A DNA stretch of 64,000 bases from Deroplatys truncata (taxonomy: Eukaryota; Arthropoda; Insecta; Mantodea; Mantidae). Made by a program: the position numbers and the translations under genes. The DNA is taken from contig CM060979.1 in assembly GCA_030765065.1 (NCBI GenBank), positions 106,070,350 through 106,134,349 of the forward strand, read 5' to 3'. The notes under the pieces are model-generated. The model ran no database searches. It was not told where the DNA came from and saw only the letters and a program-made list of their open reading frames with translations. Numbering within the stretch: position 1 is the stretch's first letter; the number at the start of each line of letters is the position of its first letter. Of this stretch, positions 13,266-22,563 are shown piece after piece.

Positions 13266-14046
13266 TAAAGGTTTGAATTTTTAATTTCTTGGTCATTCTT
13301 AAAGTCCTTTCAACATTCAGTTGTTTCTGGTGATTGCATTGAAAGGGTATGGAATTTTAAAGTCAGCATATAGAGTCCAGTTCTTAAACATTTGACTGTT
13401 GCTATTCCCTTTGTATCTATAACGAAATGCATAATGCTGCTATTTCTTCAAATGTTTATTTGGATTAAAATGAAGTGGATAGAAAAATAAGCTTGCATAG
13501 GAATAGTTTGTACGCCCACTAATAAACGATAGAGGGTAGGGAAAGCCACGTGAATGTATCACATCAGATTTTTTTATAATTTCCCTTCCATAAATTTATA
13601 CTTTTGAGCGTTTGCTGGAACAGCACGTAGGGCGTTTCTTTACTTGTTGACACTACTATCCTTTCCCATAATGCAAATCACTGGATACCTAATCCAGTCT
13701 TTGTTGCATTGGATCACTTATGTTTTGTAGTGACCAAATGGTGTAGTTATTATTCGTATTTGCTACGTGTTGTATGACATCGTAGAAAGTAGTAACTAGT
13801 AAATTGTGAAACAAAAATACCTCAGCTGGTAGTCATTTAAACTTTCGTATTTGTACAGATTTTCAAACGGATAGTAAGGCAAACATAAAACATAACACAT
13901 TTTAATCGGAGAGATATGAGGCTTGCGTGAAGATATGAGGCTTTGGAGCTTAAACAAAGCAATTACGTCCAAAAATAAAGCAAATAATTTTTTGCTCAAT
14001 AGAATGAAAATCACTCTTTTCAAATTGGGCTTTCGAATGTTGTAAA
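13266..14046. other. No gene seen
   Basis: AT-rich, with no open frame of interest apart from a poly-Tyr artefact generated by the neighbouring AAT repeat. Confidence 0.45.
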
Positions 14047-14096
<50 letters not shown>

Positions 14097-14104
14097 TAAT
14101 AATG
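14047..14104. repeat. (AAT)n microsatellite
   Basis: About 18 units ending in an AAC interruption. It lies 25 bp before family A copy 4. Confidence 0.95.
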
Positions 14105-14127
14105 CCAATAAGAGGAAAAAAAGTGCA

Positions 14128-14984
14128 TTTAAAAAATCTGATGTGTTACACTTACATGACTTTCTCTACTCTTCTGCAAACTATTTTTTACAAACGCTTA
14201 CTCTCCATCTAATTCTTGTTAATTGAGATACAGAGATGTAAATTTTACTGCTAATTTTCTTGTAGGTACAAGGAGAATATTGTTGGTTTTAAACTATAGT
14301 CAAATCTTTTAAGAGCTTGTTGCTATGTGGAGCATTACATGTTCAGGACATTAAAAAAATAAATAAAAGAACTCATGAATTCCCATTTGAGAAAAAGTTT
14401 AAGTATTGGAAAATTCAAACAAATAATAGGAATATCTGGGAAATAGTTCACTTGATAAAATAAATTGTATATGACATGAACTGTGTGTTTTAACGAGAAG
14501 TTTTTGTACAAAATTTTGTCTATCTTACGGTTTACCAGTTATGGCAGAGCCATTCAGAAAGAGGACTTTTGGAGACATTACCAGAAAATTCAAATATGCA
14601 TTTTATTTGTCATAAAAATATCTTAAATGTATGACATTTTAATCAAAATCGTTAGAGCCATTTTTGAGAAAATCAAAATTTTCGAAAAATATTCCACGTA
14701 AAGGGTAGTCTGAGGTGGAGGGATTTTATTGAAAATCTTTGTGTCGCATCTTTGAGAGATACTGAACCTAAATACCAAGTTTGGTATTTATGGACTTTTC
14801 GTTTTTGAGTTATGCTGTTTACAGACACACATCCACACACACACTCGCACGACCATTTTCTAAAAATGTTTTTTTATTCAGGGGGCCTCAAAACATGTAT
14901 TTCCGATGAAATGTGGGTATAGAATTTTTGGATGGAATGCAATACTTTCCCTACTTAACTATTCGTAGTAGGGAAAGTAAAAAT
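14128..14984 (+). mobile_element. Family A repeat, near full length (copy 4)
   Basis: The left end carries AAATCTGATGTGTTACACTT followed by ACTTTCTCTACT, and the right end reads AGTAGGGAAAGT, one mismatch from perfect inverted symmetry. A short CA run occupies the standard position (about 14822-14850). The flank GCATTTAAAA on the left and AATTGCATTTA on the right hints at a target duplication but is not exact. Confidence 0.7.
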
Positions 14985-16286
14985 TGCATTTACCACTCTA
15001 TTGAAAAAGTGCTACTATTTATTTCCTTGTACAATCTACATTTTTATTTTAGATTAGTATAAAATATATATTCCTTATATGTTGAACTTGTATGAAATAA
15101 TAGTTATTACAACCAATGCCTCGAATTTTGATGATGGAAGCTATGTAATCTCCCGAGGGCTTTGAAATATTTCAAACGTTCCTCTCTTCGGTATCCTATT
15201 GAAATCTCTACGCATTCTTGTTTTGTTTATGCATTTTCAAAGCTTTTGTGCATTTATTACCAAACTTTGCTTTCATTGTAGTAAATAAATACACAAACCA
15301 ATTGCTCTTCTCTTATTAAGTAAACTCCTATTTTAGTAGTTCAAAAATACATTAATAATTAATATAATTAAACAAATTACATTTATGGCACTGCAGCCAT
15401 TGGCCTACCAACCCGACTGCCTACCTCATGCCCAGATGTGCAAGACAGAGGCGAGAAATCATTCAGCCGATATGGAAATATGGTCTGGTTAGCACAGGTA
15501 CCTATTGTGGCTCCTTAAATGCACAATGAAGCTAGTCGTATACATTGGCCGAAAAATCCTTACCTGGATGGGTGGTCTCACATTCTTATCTGAGAACTGG
15601 AATACCACGCTTCGACCCACGGCGCAGGATAATGAATATAACTACACTGTTAAAATATAGTTTGCATGTGTTGAACGTGTTGAATATGTTTTTGCAACTG
15701 GTAGGAAAGTTAAGAGGGAAGTACTTAGAAAATTTTGAAAGTGTTGAGATGCTTAATTGAAGAGGGAGCAGCTTACACTTCCTCTTGTTTAAGCTGATTA
15801 AAACAATTAGCAGTTTGCATAATGAATATTAATGACCTGAATTTCCCTAAACCGAGTGCGTATTAATTTTGCAGAAATCCATGAATCCAAATTACCATTT
15901 AATCATGTATGACTTAAATTAATACCTAATAGTCATAATATCGAGTTTAATTATCAGAAGGAAGCGACCTCTTCCAAGCTGACATTTCTGCCTTCCATAC
16001 AGCCATATACTACACTTTCATTAACTTATATGTATCTAACTTTTTGGTTACTCGTTACACGATAGAAATTATGTTTATCCTTGTCTGATTTTTTTATTTT
16101 GTATCAAGTAACAGTTTAAAATACTGTTCGCTTGTATTAGTTTATGCCGCCAAGCGCTGGGTGTGCTTTGTATTATTTATCCGTGAGAACACTACAGTAG
16201 GCTAGAGGTTCTAAGGAACTGCTCCTAAATGAGCGCTTTCAAGACATTAATCAGTGGTTATCGGACCATTCTTGAGTTGTGTTGAG
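14985..16286. other. No gene seen apart from a SINE-like patch
   Basis: AT-rich except for the patch at 15395-15625 (separate entry). Nothing else was recognised. Confidence 0.4.
15395..15625 (-). mobile_element. Possible tRNA-type SINE fragment
   Basis: It shares the order TATTGTGGCTCCTTAAATG, then GCCGAAAAATCC, with 48004-48252, where a tRNA-like head is clearer. It is GC-richer than its flanks. The alignment is by eye and patchy. Confidence 0.4.
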
Positions 16287-17248
16287 GCAGTATTTTTAAC
16301 ACTTGAATAATTTCAATTAAATTATATAATATATAAATTCAATAACAGCCCGCATTGAAGCAATATGTATGTAATAATTTGTAAAATGTATGTAACAGTC
16401 ATTGCATATGCTTATATTATTGTAAACATGTTTAATAACGTTATGTGAATGCGTTTAATAGTGTAAGAGCTGTGAGAATAATAAGTTTAAAGTTGCTAAC
16501 AATGAGGTAACAATGAGGTAACCTTGAGGCAATAATGAGTTTGAGAGTTAAAATGTTACTAGTCATGATTAGAGCAACGATAATGTAAATTTTGTGACAG
16601 TTTAAAAATAGCCAATCAATAGCCAGAAAAAGCTTTAATGCAGGTATTCTATTGGTATAGGATTAGCCCATCAGAGATTTGAAATACAAACGTTTACGGG
16701 TTTGGACGGTTGAAATATGTTCAGTTGTCTGCAGACCTTGGTAGTGACTGGATGGAAGATGTGTTCTCTAAAGAAATATTACGTATTAGTGTGAAACGAC
16801 AATTATGCATACGCATTAAAAAGTGCAAGTATTAAATAAAAGAATCTCACAGCTATTGATATCTCTGTAGTGCTATTTAATTTGTATCAAGCATCAATAA
16901 AAAGAAGTGAATTTAAACTTAAAATCTGTGTAAGCCTACATTCTTGTCGCACCACGCCCTGATTAAGAGAAACGTGTCTCTAAAGTAATAGTGACGCAGC
17001 CGAGGCAAACATAAACATTATCTAATAGAAGCAGTTTAATAACAAAGTTAAAATATATTTTTTAAACTTGGAGCGTAACAACAAAAATTCAGCCTCATAA
17101 TCGGCTTCTCATACGTAGCAGCATATTACGTAACAAACAATCCACTTCAAATTAACGCCCAAAGCGTGGTGCAGAAACTCAAACAACAAACTCCTAAAGT
17201 TAAATGTAAACAATACTCCTTCTTCAAATTGGCTTCCCAAGCGTGAGG
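16287..17248 (+). mobile_element. LTR-like repeat with iterated PBS-like motifs (family B, copy 1)
   Basis: It matches 57287-58303 in the same orientation, from TGAGGCAGTATTTTTAACAC to CCCAAGCGTGAGG. An inner segment opens with TGTGAGAATAA (about 16468) and closes with AGAATCTCACA (about 16852); these TG..CA ends with inverted repeats look like a solo LTR. AATAAAAAG (about 16897) may be a poly(A) signal. Four degenerate copies of a motif like TGGCNCCCANNCGTGGNGC follow, at about 17066, 17100, 17149 and 17224. The motif recalls a lysine-tRNA primer binding site, an inference from memory. No gag-pol remains. Confidence 0.5.
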
Positions 17249-17970
17249 ATAAATAAATAAATAAATAAACTAAACTCCAACAACAAACAACGTAAAAAAC
17301 AACAACATACTTCAGTGTCAAACCATCAGTGACATGTAGTTCTATAGCTAGATAAATGTTCTGCCGTAGTTTAGTTTTAGTTTCCTTTTGGTCAATGTAA
17401 TCGTGCAATAGTAACTTGGCCTGTTTAAATCTGACCGCTTAACGATTGCCGTACTCGTTATGTGTTATTGGAGCTCTCCGGCTGTGCATTATTATTTTTG
17501 AGCGAGAGTTTTGTATATAAAAGGTTTCGTTACTGAGTGTGGAAGATCTAAATTGGGCGTGGTATGCCGATAATATGCATATTTATAACTTCATCCGCGA
17601 TAGTTAAATTGCCTCGTAAGGTAACGTAAATGTAATCCACATACACAGCAACTGAATGTAATCCACGCAAGAGTAAAATAACTAGTTTTCAAATAAAGTT
17701 TACGAAGGAACTGTACTATTTTAAAGAATTTGTAAAATATATATTCTTAATCAATGGATACAAATTTAATATAATTTATGCACGATTACTGATTCAAGCA
17801 ATTACATGCTCTGAATTGTAGTTGACCGTGTATTGTTTTGTACGGACTCTGAAGCTATATGTTCCACTCCCTTCTATTGTAGTAGTAATTAAGTGAATAC
17901 TGCAATTAATTATACAGGGCGAATGACCTAAAACTTGCAGCCAAATATTTCGGAAATGTAAAGTGCTATT
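17249..17970. other. Left flank of the long-TIR element; isolated TATA box
   Basis: TATATAAAAGG (17514-17524) has the form of a strong TATA box in moderately GC-rich surroundings, but no open frame follows. The rest is AT-rich with nothing recognised. Confidence 0.35.
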
Positions 17971-17997
17971 GATATGAGTAGACATATTAGGAGAGAT

Positions 17998-18057
17998 CCA
18001 GAACAATGGGCTATTGTTCTGGTCAGAACAAAGGAATTAATGACCTATTGTTCTGAC
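17998..18057. promoter_or_regulatory. Twin GTTCTG palindromes at the left terminus
   Basis: CCAGAACAAT GGGCT ATTGTTCTGG (17998-18022) is a perfect 10-bp-arm palindrome. GTCAGAACAA (18022-18031) and TTGTTCTGAC (18048-18057) form a second perfect 10-bp inverted pair. Thus four AGAACAA half-sites occur within 80 bp of the end. The right end repeats this at 27832-27891 with one base change. Possible roles are terminal hairpin formation or binding of an end-recognition protein; both are inference. Confidence 0.75.
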
Positions 18058-18061
18058 TTCA

Positions 18062-18480
18062 AGCCCCGCCCCCCTCTTTGTGTGCTACTATTTGCCGCCC
18101 TGGTCGCGTGCCGCTAGCCCCGCCCCCTCCCTTTGTGGGCTCACCTAATGCCGACTGGGTCTGTGTCGTCAGGTCCTCCCCCCTCCCCCATGTGGTCTAG
18201 TCACGTGCCGGTGGCCCCACCCCCTCCCTCCCTCCCCTTTGTGGTCTGGTTGGTTCCCTGTGGATAGGTGGGAGAGTGTATATTGTGCCTATACGGTGGA
18301 TGCATTCCCGCCCCCCCTCATTGTGACTTTTCTAAATCTCTGCCGTGTGAATGGTTCCCTGCGGATATGTGGGAGAGTGTGTATTGTTAGTATACGCTGG
18401 CGACGTCACTCTGCTCTCATAGCGTCCTGTCTAAATCCCCCGCCCCTGGTAAGGTGTGTGTGTGTGGTAGGGAATGTGAT
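18062..18480. repeat. C-rich subterminal repeat block
   Basis: Blocks such as CCCCGCCCCCTCCCTTTGTG recur about five times in degenerate form. A second motif, GTTCCCTGYGGATANGTGG followed by GAGAGTGT and TATTGT, occurs at about 18249 and 18352, roughly 103 bp apart. The mirror copy lies at about 27409-27828. G+C content is far above the flanks. ORFs across it are repeat artefacts. Confidence 0.75.
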
Positions 18481-18596
18481 TCTCGATGCCTGCCGCACAT
18501 CGGCAAAACGTTTGAGTACATAATTGTGTCAATCAATTAGATAATGTTCGTCCATGTATAAAACATTATTGAAAAAAAAGAATCGCCATCATATTA

Positions 18597-18830
18597 CTAC
18601 TAATGTCCACAAATTACACTTCTAATGAAACGCGGCTAGTCGGTCGATGAAAACAATTAAGTATTTTTGATTGATTAATTGTATATGAATTGACTTGCGC
18701 ACCTGCTTCTAAACCCCATTTTTACATCTACTAATGTCCACAAATTACACTTCTAATGAAACGCGGCTAGTCGGTCGATGAAAACAATTAAGTATTTTTG
18801 ATTGATTAATGTAATTGACTCGCGCGCAAC
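18597..18830. repeat. Iterated AT-rich units (iteron-like), left arm
   Basis: A unit containing CTAATGTCCACAAATTACAC, GGCTAGTCGGTCGATGAAAA and TTGATTGATTAAT, ending near AATTGACTTGCGC, occurs twice about 130 bp apart. A shorter version recurs at about 19460-19515. Mirror copies are at 26350-26410, 27060-27160 and 27186-27300, and an extra copy lies outside the arms at 25347-25475, making seven in all. Origin or binding-site function is inference. Confidence 0.7.
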
Positions 18831-18886
18831 TGTTCGTCATCGTATATGTGTGGTAGCATGTGTATAATTATTACGAGTAATAACAT

Positions 18887-19222
18887 TTATTTAATTCTAC
18901 TTTTGAGGGAAAATATTACAACACTTAGATGAATCCATAGCTGAAAGGACAGAGTTGCCGTGACAGTCGTTATAGCGTGATAATTTCGCTGAAAACCCGC
19001 GCGCAGCCCTTTCCTCCATGGAGCGCCAGACTGGTGTGAACGACTCTCGGCCAGTGTAGTGACAAGTCGACTACGGCACCCCCTCCAGTCGCGTTTCAGT
19101 TCGCAACCTACACCAGCGCGCCAGGTGGTAATATGAGTGAAACTGGTTTTTTCTCTCTGAACCAGCGAGGGTATCCTCACGGCGCCCCTGGTGGTCATAT
19201 CCGAAAGTTGTGAATTCGCCAT
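18887..19222 (-). CDS. TIR-encoded hypothetical ORF, left copy
   Basis: From ATG at 19222 this CpG-rich frame encodes about 111 residues starting MANSQLSDMTTRGAV. The right-arm counterpart (26645-26962) differs by a few substitutions and a shorter C-terminus. A TATA-like TTATATAGAG (about 19258) and a seven-codon upstream frame beginning ATGGCCGCC precede it. Transcription would run outward toward the element's end. I recognise no domain; the product is Arg- and Ser-rich. TIR identity alone explains its conservation, so it may be a promoter region rather than a gene. Confidence 0.25.
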   Translation of the reverse strand: MANSQLSDMTTRGAVRIPSLVQREKTSFTHITTWRAGVGCELKRDWRGCRSRLVTTLAESRSHQSGAPWRKGLRAGFQRNYHAITTVTATLSFQLWIHLSVVIFSLKSRIK

Positions 19223-19639
19223 ATTTAAACTCAAGGCGTGCGCAAGGCGGCCATCTTAACTCTATATAATTCAGCGAAATATGATTCCGGAAAAAAAAAT
19301 AAAGGCGAATTAACATTTTAGTTAAATAATACTCGTTTAACATGCGAGGTGCGTTCATATTGTCTCGTTATAATTCCGGAGGAATTGATTATGAAAAAAA
19401 TAAATACGGTTAACATTATAGTTAAATATTACATACGTTATTAAAAAATAAATAAGGCTCTCGCTGATCGATGAATACAATTAAATATTTTTTATTAATT
19501 AATGTAATTGACTTGCGCACCTAGAGCTATCTCACTCATTTTCAATAGAAATGAATATAGGTAGAGGCATTCGAGGAAAAATACAGAGCAGGGAATATCA
19601 AAAACAGACTTCGTCTCCAACACGTAAACTCTCCCTCTC

Positions 19640-19860
19640 TCCATACAGAACCTTCACTCTCCCTCTCTCCCTCCCTCTCTCTCTCTACCTCTCCTTACAA
19701 GAAATTCGAAACATGCGCGAAGACCTCAAATATAAATTTGATATTCGTTTTTAAATGTTCTCTCTCTCTCCCTCTCTCTCTCTCTCTCCTTACAAGAAAT
19801 TCGAAACATGCACGAGGACCTCAAATATAAATTTGATATTCGTTTTTAAATGTTCTTTCT
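19640..19860. repeat. CT-rich tract with a duplicated block of about 100 bp
   Basis: CTCTCC-type sequence followed by CTTACAAGAAATTCGAAACA through TTTGATATTCGTTTTTAAAT occurs twice in the left arm. The right arm (26100-26230) has it once. The length difference shows that the arms have not been fully homogenised since the duplication. Confidence 0.8.
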
Positions 19861-19969
19861 AAAGACGTAGCGAACTTTGAGAAATTCAACGAATTATTTA
19901 CTTGCGTACCCTGCTTGAAAGAAATATACTGTACAACCCTGAAGAACGCCTGCAGACTTCTCGGAAGAA

Positions 19970-20747
19970 CAGACTAATCACGCTATGTAATAGACTAATC
20001 ACGCTATGTAACAACCTCATCACGCTATGTAACAGACTCATCACCCTATGTAACAACCTGATCACGCTATGTAACAGACTCATCACGCTGTGTAACAGAC
20101 TCATCACGCTGTGTAACTACCTGATCACGCTATGTAACAGACTCATCACGCTATGTAACAGCCTGATCACGCTATGTAACAACCTGATCACGCTATGTAA
20201 CAGTCTCATCACGCTATGTAACAGACTCATCACGCTATGTAACAGACTTATCACGCTATGTAACAGACTCATCACGCTGTGTAATAACCTGATCACGCTA
20301 CGTAACAGACTCATCACGCTATGTAACAACCTGATCACGCTATGTAACAGTCTCATCACGCTATGTAACAGACTCATCACGCTATGTAACAACCTCATCA
20401 CGCTATGTAACAGACTCATCACGCTATGTAACAACCTCATCACGCTATGTAACAGACTCATCACGCTATGTAACAGACTCATCACCTATGTAACAACCTG
20501 ATCACGCTATGTAACAGACTCATCACGCTATGTAACAGACTCATCACGCTATGTAACAGACTCATCACGCTATGTAACAGACTCATCACGCTATGTAACA
20601 ACCTGATCACGCTATGTAACAGTCTCATCACGCTATGTAACAACCTGATCACGCTATGTAACAACCTGATCACGCTATGTAACAGACTCATCACGCTATG
20701 TAACAACCTGATCACGCTATGTAACAACCTGATCACGCTATGTAACG
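19970..20747. repeat. 21-bp minisatellite, about 37 units
   Basis: The unit is close to ACAGACTCATCACGCTATGT plus A. It begins directly at the inner edge of the left arm. Two variants interleave, one with AGACTCAT and one with AACCTGAT. Because 21 is divisible by three and no stop falls in the unit, both strands stay open (NRLITLC and MSLLHSV repeats), broken only where a unit lost two bases near 20486. There are no unique spacers, so it is not a CRISPR array. Confidence 0.97.
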
Positions 20748-21070
20748 ACGCCTGGAAATGATAGGAACAATCCGATGTGCAGATGACGAATGTTTCCAGA
20801 GAGCATCCTTTTTCCATGCTCGCACTCACCATGTTCTGTTTACGCGGCGTTGTAATGTAATGTTCCGCTGTTAGGATGGTTTAGGAGACATGGCAGGCAA
20901 AAGGGGCGGGGCCCGTACCCCTTAAAGATTTGAACCTGAGGTCTGTCCCATTCAACCTGGCGTCTACTGGCTCCGTGAACAATAGTTGTCTAGATGACTA
21001 ATGTTTCAAGAGAGTATCCTTTCCCGCTGCTATGCATAGATCGCGATTCCCTCCGCCGTCCTCACCCTGG
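20748..21070. other. Region between minisatellite and zinc-finger-like gene
   Basis: It contains an imperfect direct repeat. AGATGACGAATGTTT and AGAGAGCATCCTTT (about 20780-20812) are echoed by AGATGACTAATGTTT and AGAGAGTATCCTTT (about 20991-21021). The second copy lies just upstream of the TATA box of the following gene, so it could be a promoter-linked duplication. Confidence 0.5.
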
Positions 21071-21078
21071 ATATATAC
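21071..21078 (+). promoter_or_regulatory. TATA box of the zinc-finger-like gene
   Basis: ATATATAC lies 97 bp before the ATG at 21168, preceded by a GC-rich segment. The spacing fits a core promoter with a short 5' leader. Confidence 0.5.
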
Positions 21079-21167
21079 ATAGTTGCGTGTTAAGAATTCA
21101 TTCATTCGCTTTTAATTCCTTCGAGCGTTAGCATTCACGTATTCATTTAATTTCTTTTAGTTTTAGC

Positions 21168-21668
21168 ATGAGCTACTGCCGGAGAAAATCTGTGCAACTA
21201 ACGAATGAGAAACTTAATTTTTCATACATTACACATGGAGGAAAACGCGTTATTAGATGCTGTATATGCACGCGGACTTTTAAGAATCGTTCTTTGTCAA
21301 GATTTAAGCTTCATAGAGCAACATGTTATACTGGATCGACTCTCTCTCCTGCACTCGAAGATCCGAAGATGTATAGAGGGGGATGTTATACCGGATCAAG
21401 CCTCTGTCCTTCACTGGAGACTACTGTTGGTGAAAAATCTGGATACAGCGGAAGTCGCGAGAATATGAAATCTTCATATGATGATGATTCAGTGATATCT
21501 ACGCTTGAAAATCCGAATAGACTAGTAAATATATTGAGGTTACTAATTGCATCGAGAGACGCTGGTAATAATAGTCACACACAAGAGATTGTACTTACTA
21601 CAAAAACTTGTACTTATAAAATACATCATCCAGACATTGTTGAGACGTTTAGTTTTTTTTATGGATAA
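21168..21668 (+). CDS. Zinc-finger-like protein of the long-TIR element (166 aa)
   Basis: Single-exon frame beginning MSYCRRKSV. Residues about 27-51 read CCICTRTFKNRSLSRFKLHR followed by ATC, a Cys-x2-Cys..His-x3-Cys arrangement like a C2H2-type finger with Cys as last ligand. Residues about 54-85 contain a duplicated CYTGSxLxPxLE motif, matching a tandem duplication of about 80 bp in the DNA. The rest is polar and unrecognised. A TATA box upstream and AATAAA at 21790 support a transcription unit. It is convergent with the spliced minus-strand gene. A DNA-binding role, for example at the TIRs, is plausible but inferred. An overlapping frame (21205-21468) is treated as a shadow. Confidence 0.55.
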   Translation: MSYCRRKSVQLTNEKLNFSYITHGGKRVIRCCICTRTFKNRSLSRFKLHRATCYTGSTLSPALEDPKMYRGGCYTGSSLCPSLETTVGEKSGYSGSRENMKSSYDDDSVISTLENPNRLVNILRLLIASRDAGNNSHTQEIVLTTKTCTYKIHHPDIVETFSFFYG

Positions 21669-21789
21669 TGAAGGTCTCTCTCTGTGTGATGTATATGGTT
21701 ATATAACTGAATGTCTAGACTATCACCTTTGTCTTTAGGAAATATGTATGTTTTTTGTATAGGAATGTAATAGGATAATGTTTATAAAA

Positions 21790-21795
21790 AATAAA
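21790..21795 (+). terminator. Poly(A) signal of the zinc-finger-like gene
   Basis: AATAAA about 120 bp after the stop codon, followed by a T-rich stretch containing TGTTG. This is consistent with a eukaryotic cleavage and polyadenylation site. Confidence 0.5.
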
Positions 21796-22144
21796 TGTTG
21801 TTTATATTACATAGGCATCATTTTTTTATTAATCTTTTTATACACCTCATATCATACAGTCCAATATTAAGATGGTTCTGTCTTCTAGATTCCCATTTAT
21901 TCAAGTCTCTTTCAGTAATAGTTCAATAATTTTTTTTTGTTTAGATTTCATGTAGCATCAATGTATTTTAAGATAGACATTCTCCTTAAACAATTATGAA
22001 ATTATTTATGAAATAAATGGTATAGGCGGGTATAGCAGTAATAATGAGTACATAATTTATATATTATTGCTATCAAGTATTTTTATATTAAAAATCCTTT
22101 ATATTTTTCTTTTTTTTTGAGGGATAAACGTAGACACTTAGAAA
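21796..22144. other. AT-rich spacer between convergent genes
   Basis: Very AT-rich with no open frame. It leads into the 64-67 bp tandem repeat. Confidence 0.5.
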
Positions 22145-22470
22145 CTCTCATACGCAATTTAAATGAATATATACAATAATATCATTAGAGGGAAAAATTA
22201 TTACATAAAAGCCCTCATACACAATTTAAATGAATATATATAACATCATTAGAGGGAAAATTAATATATAAAAAACCCTCATACACAATTTAAATGAATA
22301 TATACAATTACATCATTAGAGGGAAAAATTAATATATAAAAACCCTCACATACTTTAAATGGATATATACAATAACATCATTAGAGGGATAATTTATTAC
22401 ATAAAACCCTCGCATACTTTAAATGAATATTTACAATAACATTATCAGAAGGAAAAGAGGTAAGTGCTGC
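22145..22470. repeat. Tandem repeat, five units of 64-67 bp
   Basis: Units start at about 22145, 22212, 22276, 22343 and 22407. Each runs from CCCTCATACACAATTTAAAT to a CATTAGAGGGAAAAATTA segment, so CCCTC and GAGGG could pair within every unit. The array lies between the 3' ends of two convergent genes. A terminator-like, replication or packaging role is possible but untested. Confidence 0.9.
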
Positions 22471-22563
22471 GTGCTGTCAACTTCTTGGTCTGTTCCCATG
22501 TTCCAACTATTTTTGAAATCAGTGTATTTTCTCACATTCTCTATAAATTTTCCATATACGGCG

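Larger units (their letters stand above)
17977..19969 (+). repeat. Left terminal inverted repeat
   Basis: The reverse complement matches 25990-27912 with only scattered substitutions over about 1.9 kb. The inner boundary is sharp, at CTTCTCGGAAGAA (ending 19969), where the minisatellite starts. The left arm is about 70 bp longer, mostly because a block of roughly 100 bp near 19759-19860 is duplicated. In order inward it holds palindromes, C-rich repeats, AT-rich iterated units, a CpG-rich ORF, another iterated unit and a CT-rich tract. Confidence 0.95.

Noticed and set aside
19970-20747. CRISPR array
   Set aside because: Units are contiguous with no unique spacers, and the context is eukaryotic.
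19902-20832. Long heptapeptide-repeat proteins on both strands
   Set aside because: They are automatic products of a 21-bp stop-free tandem unit. Both strands are equally open, and a two-base loss in one unit breaks them.
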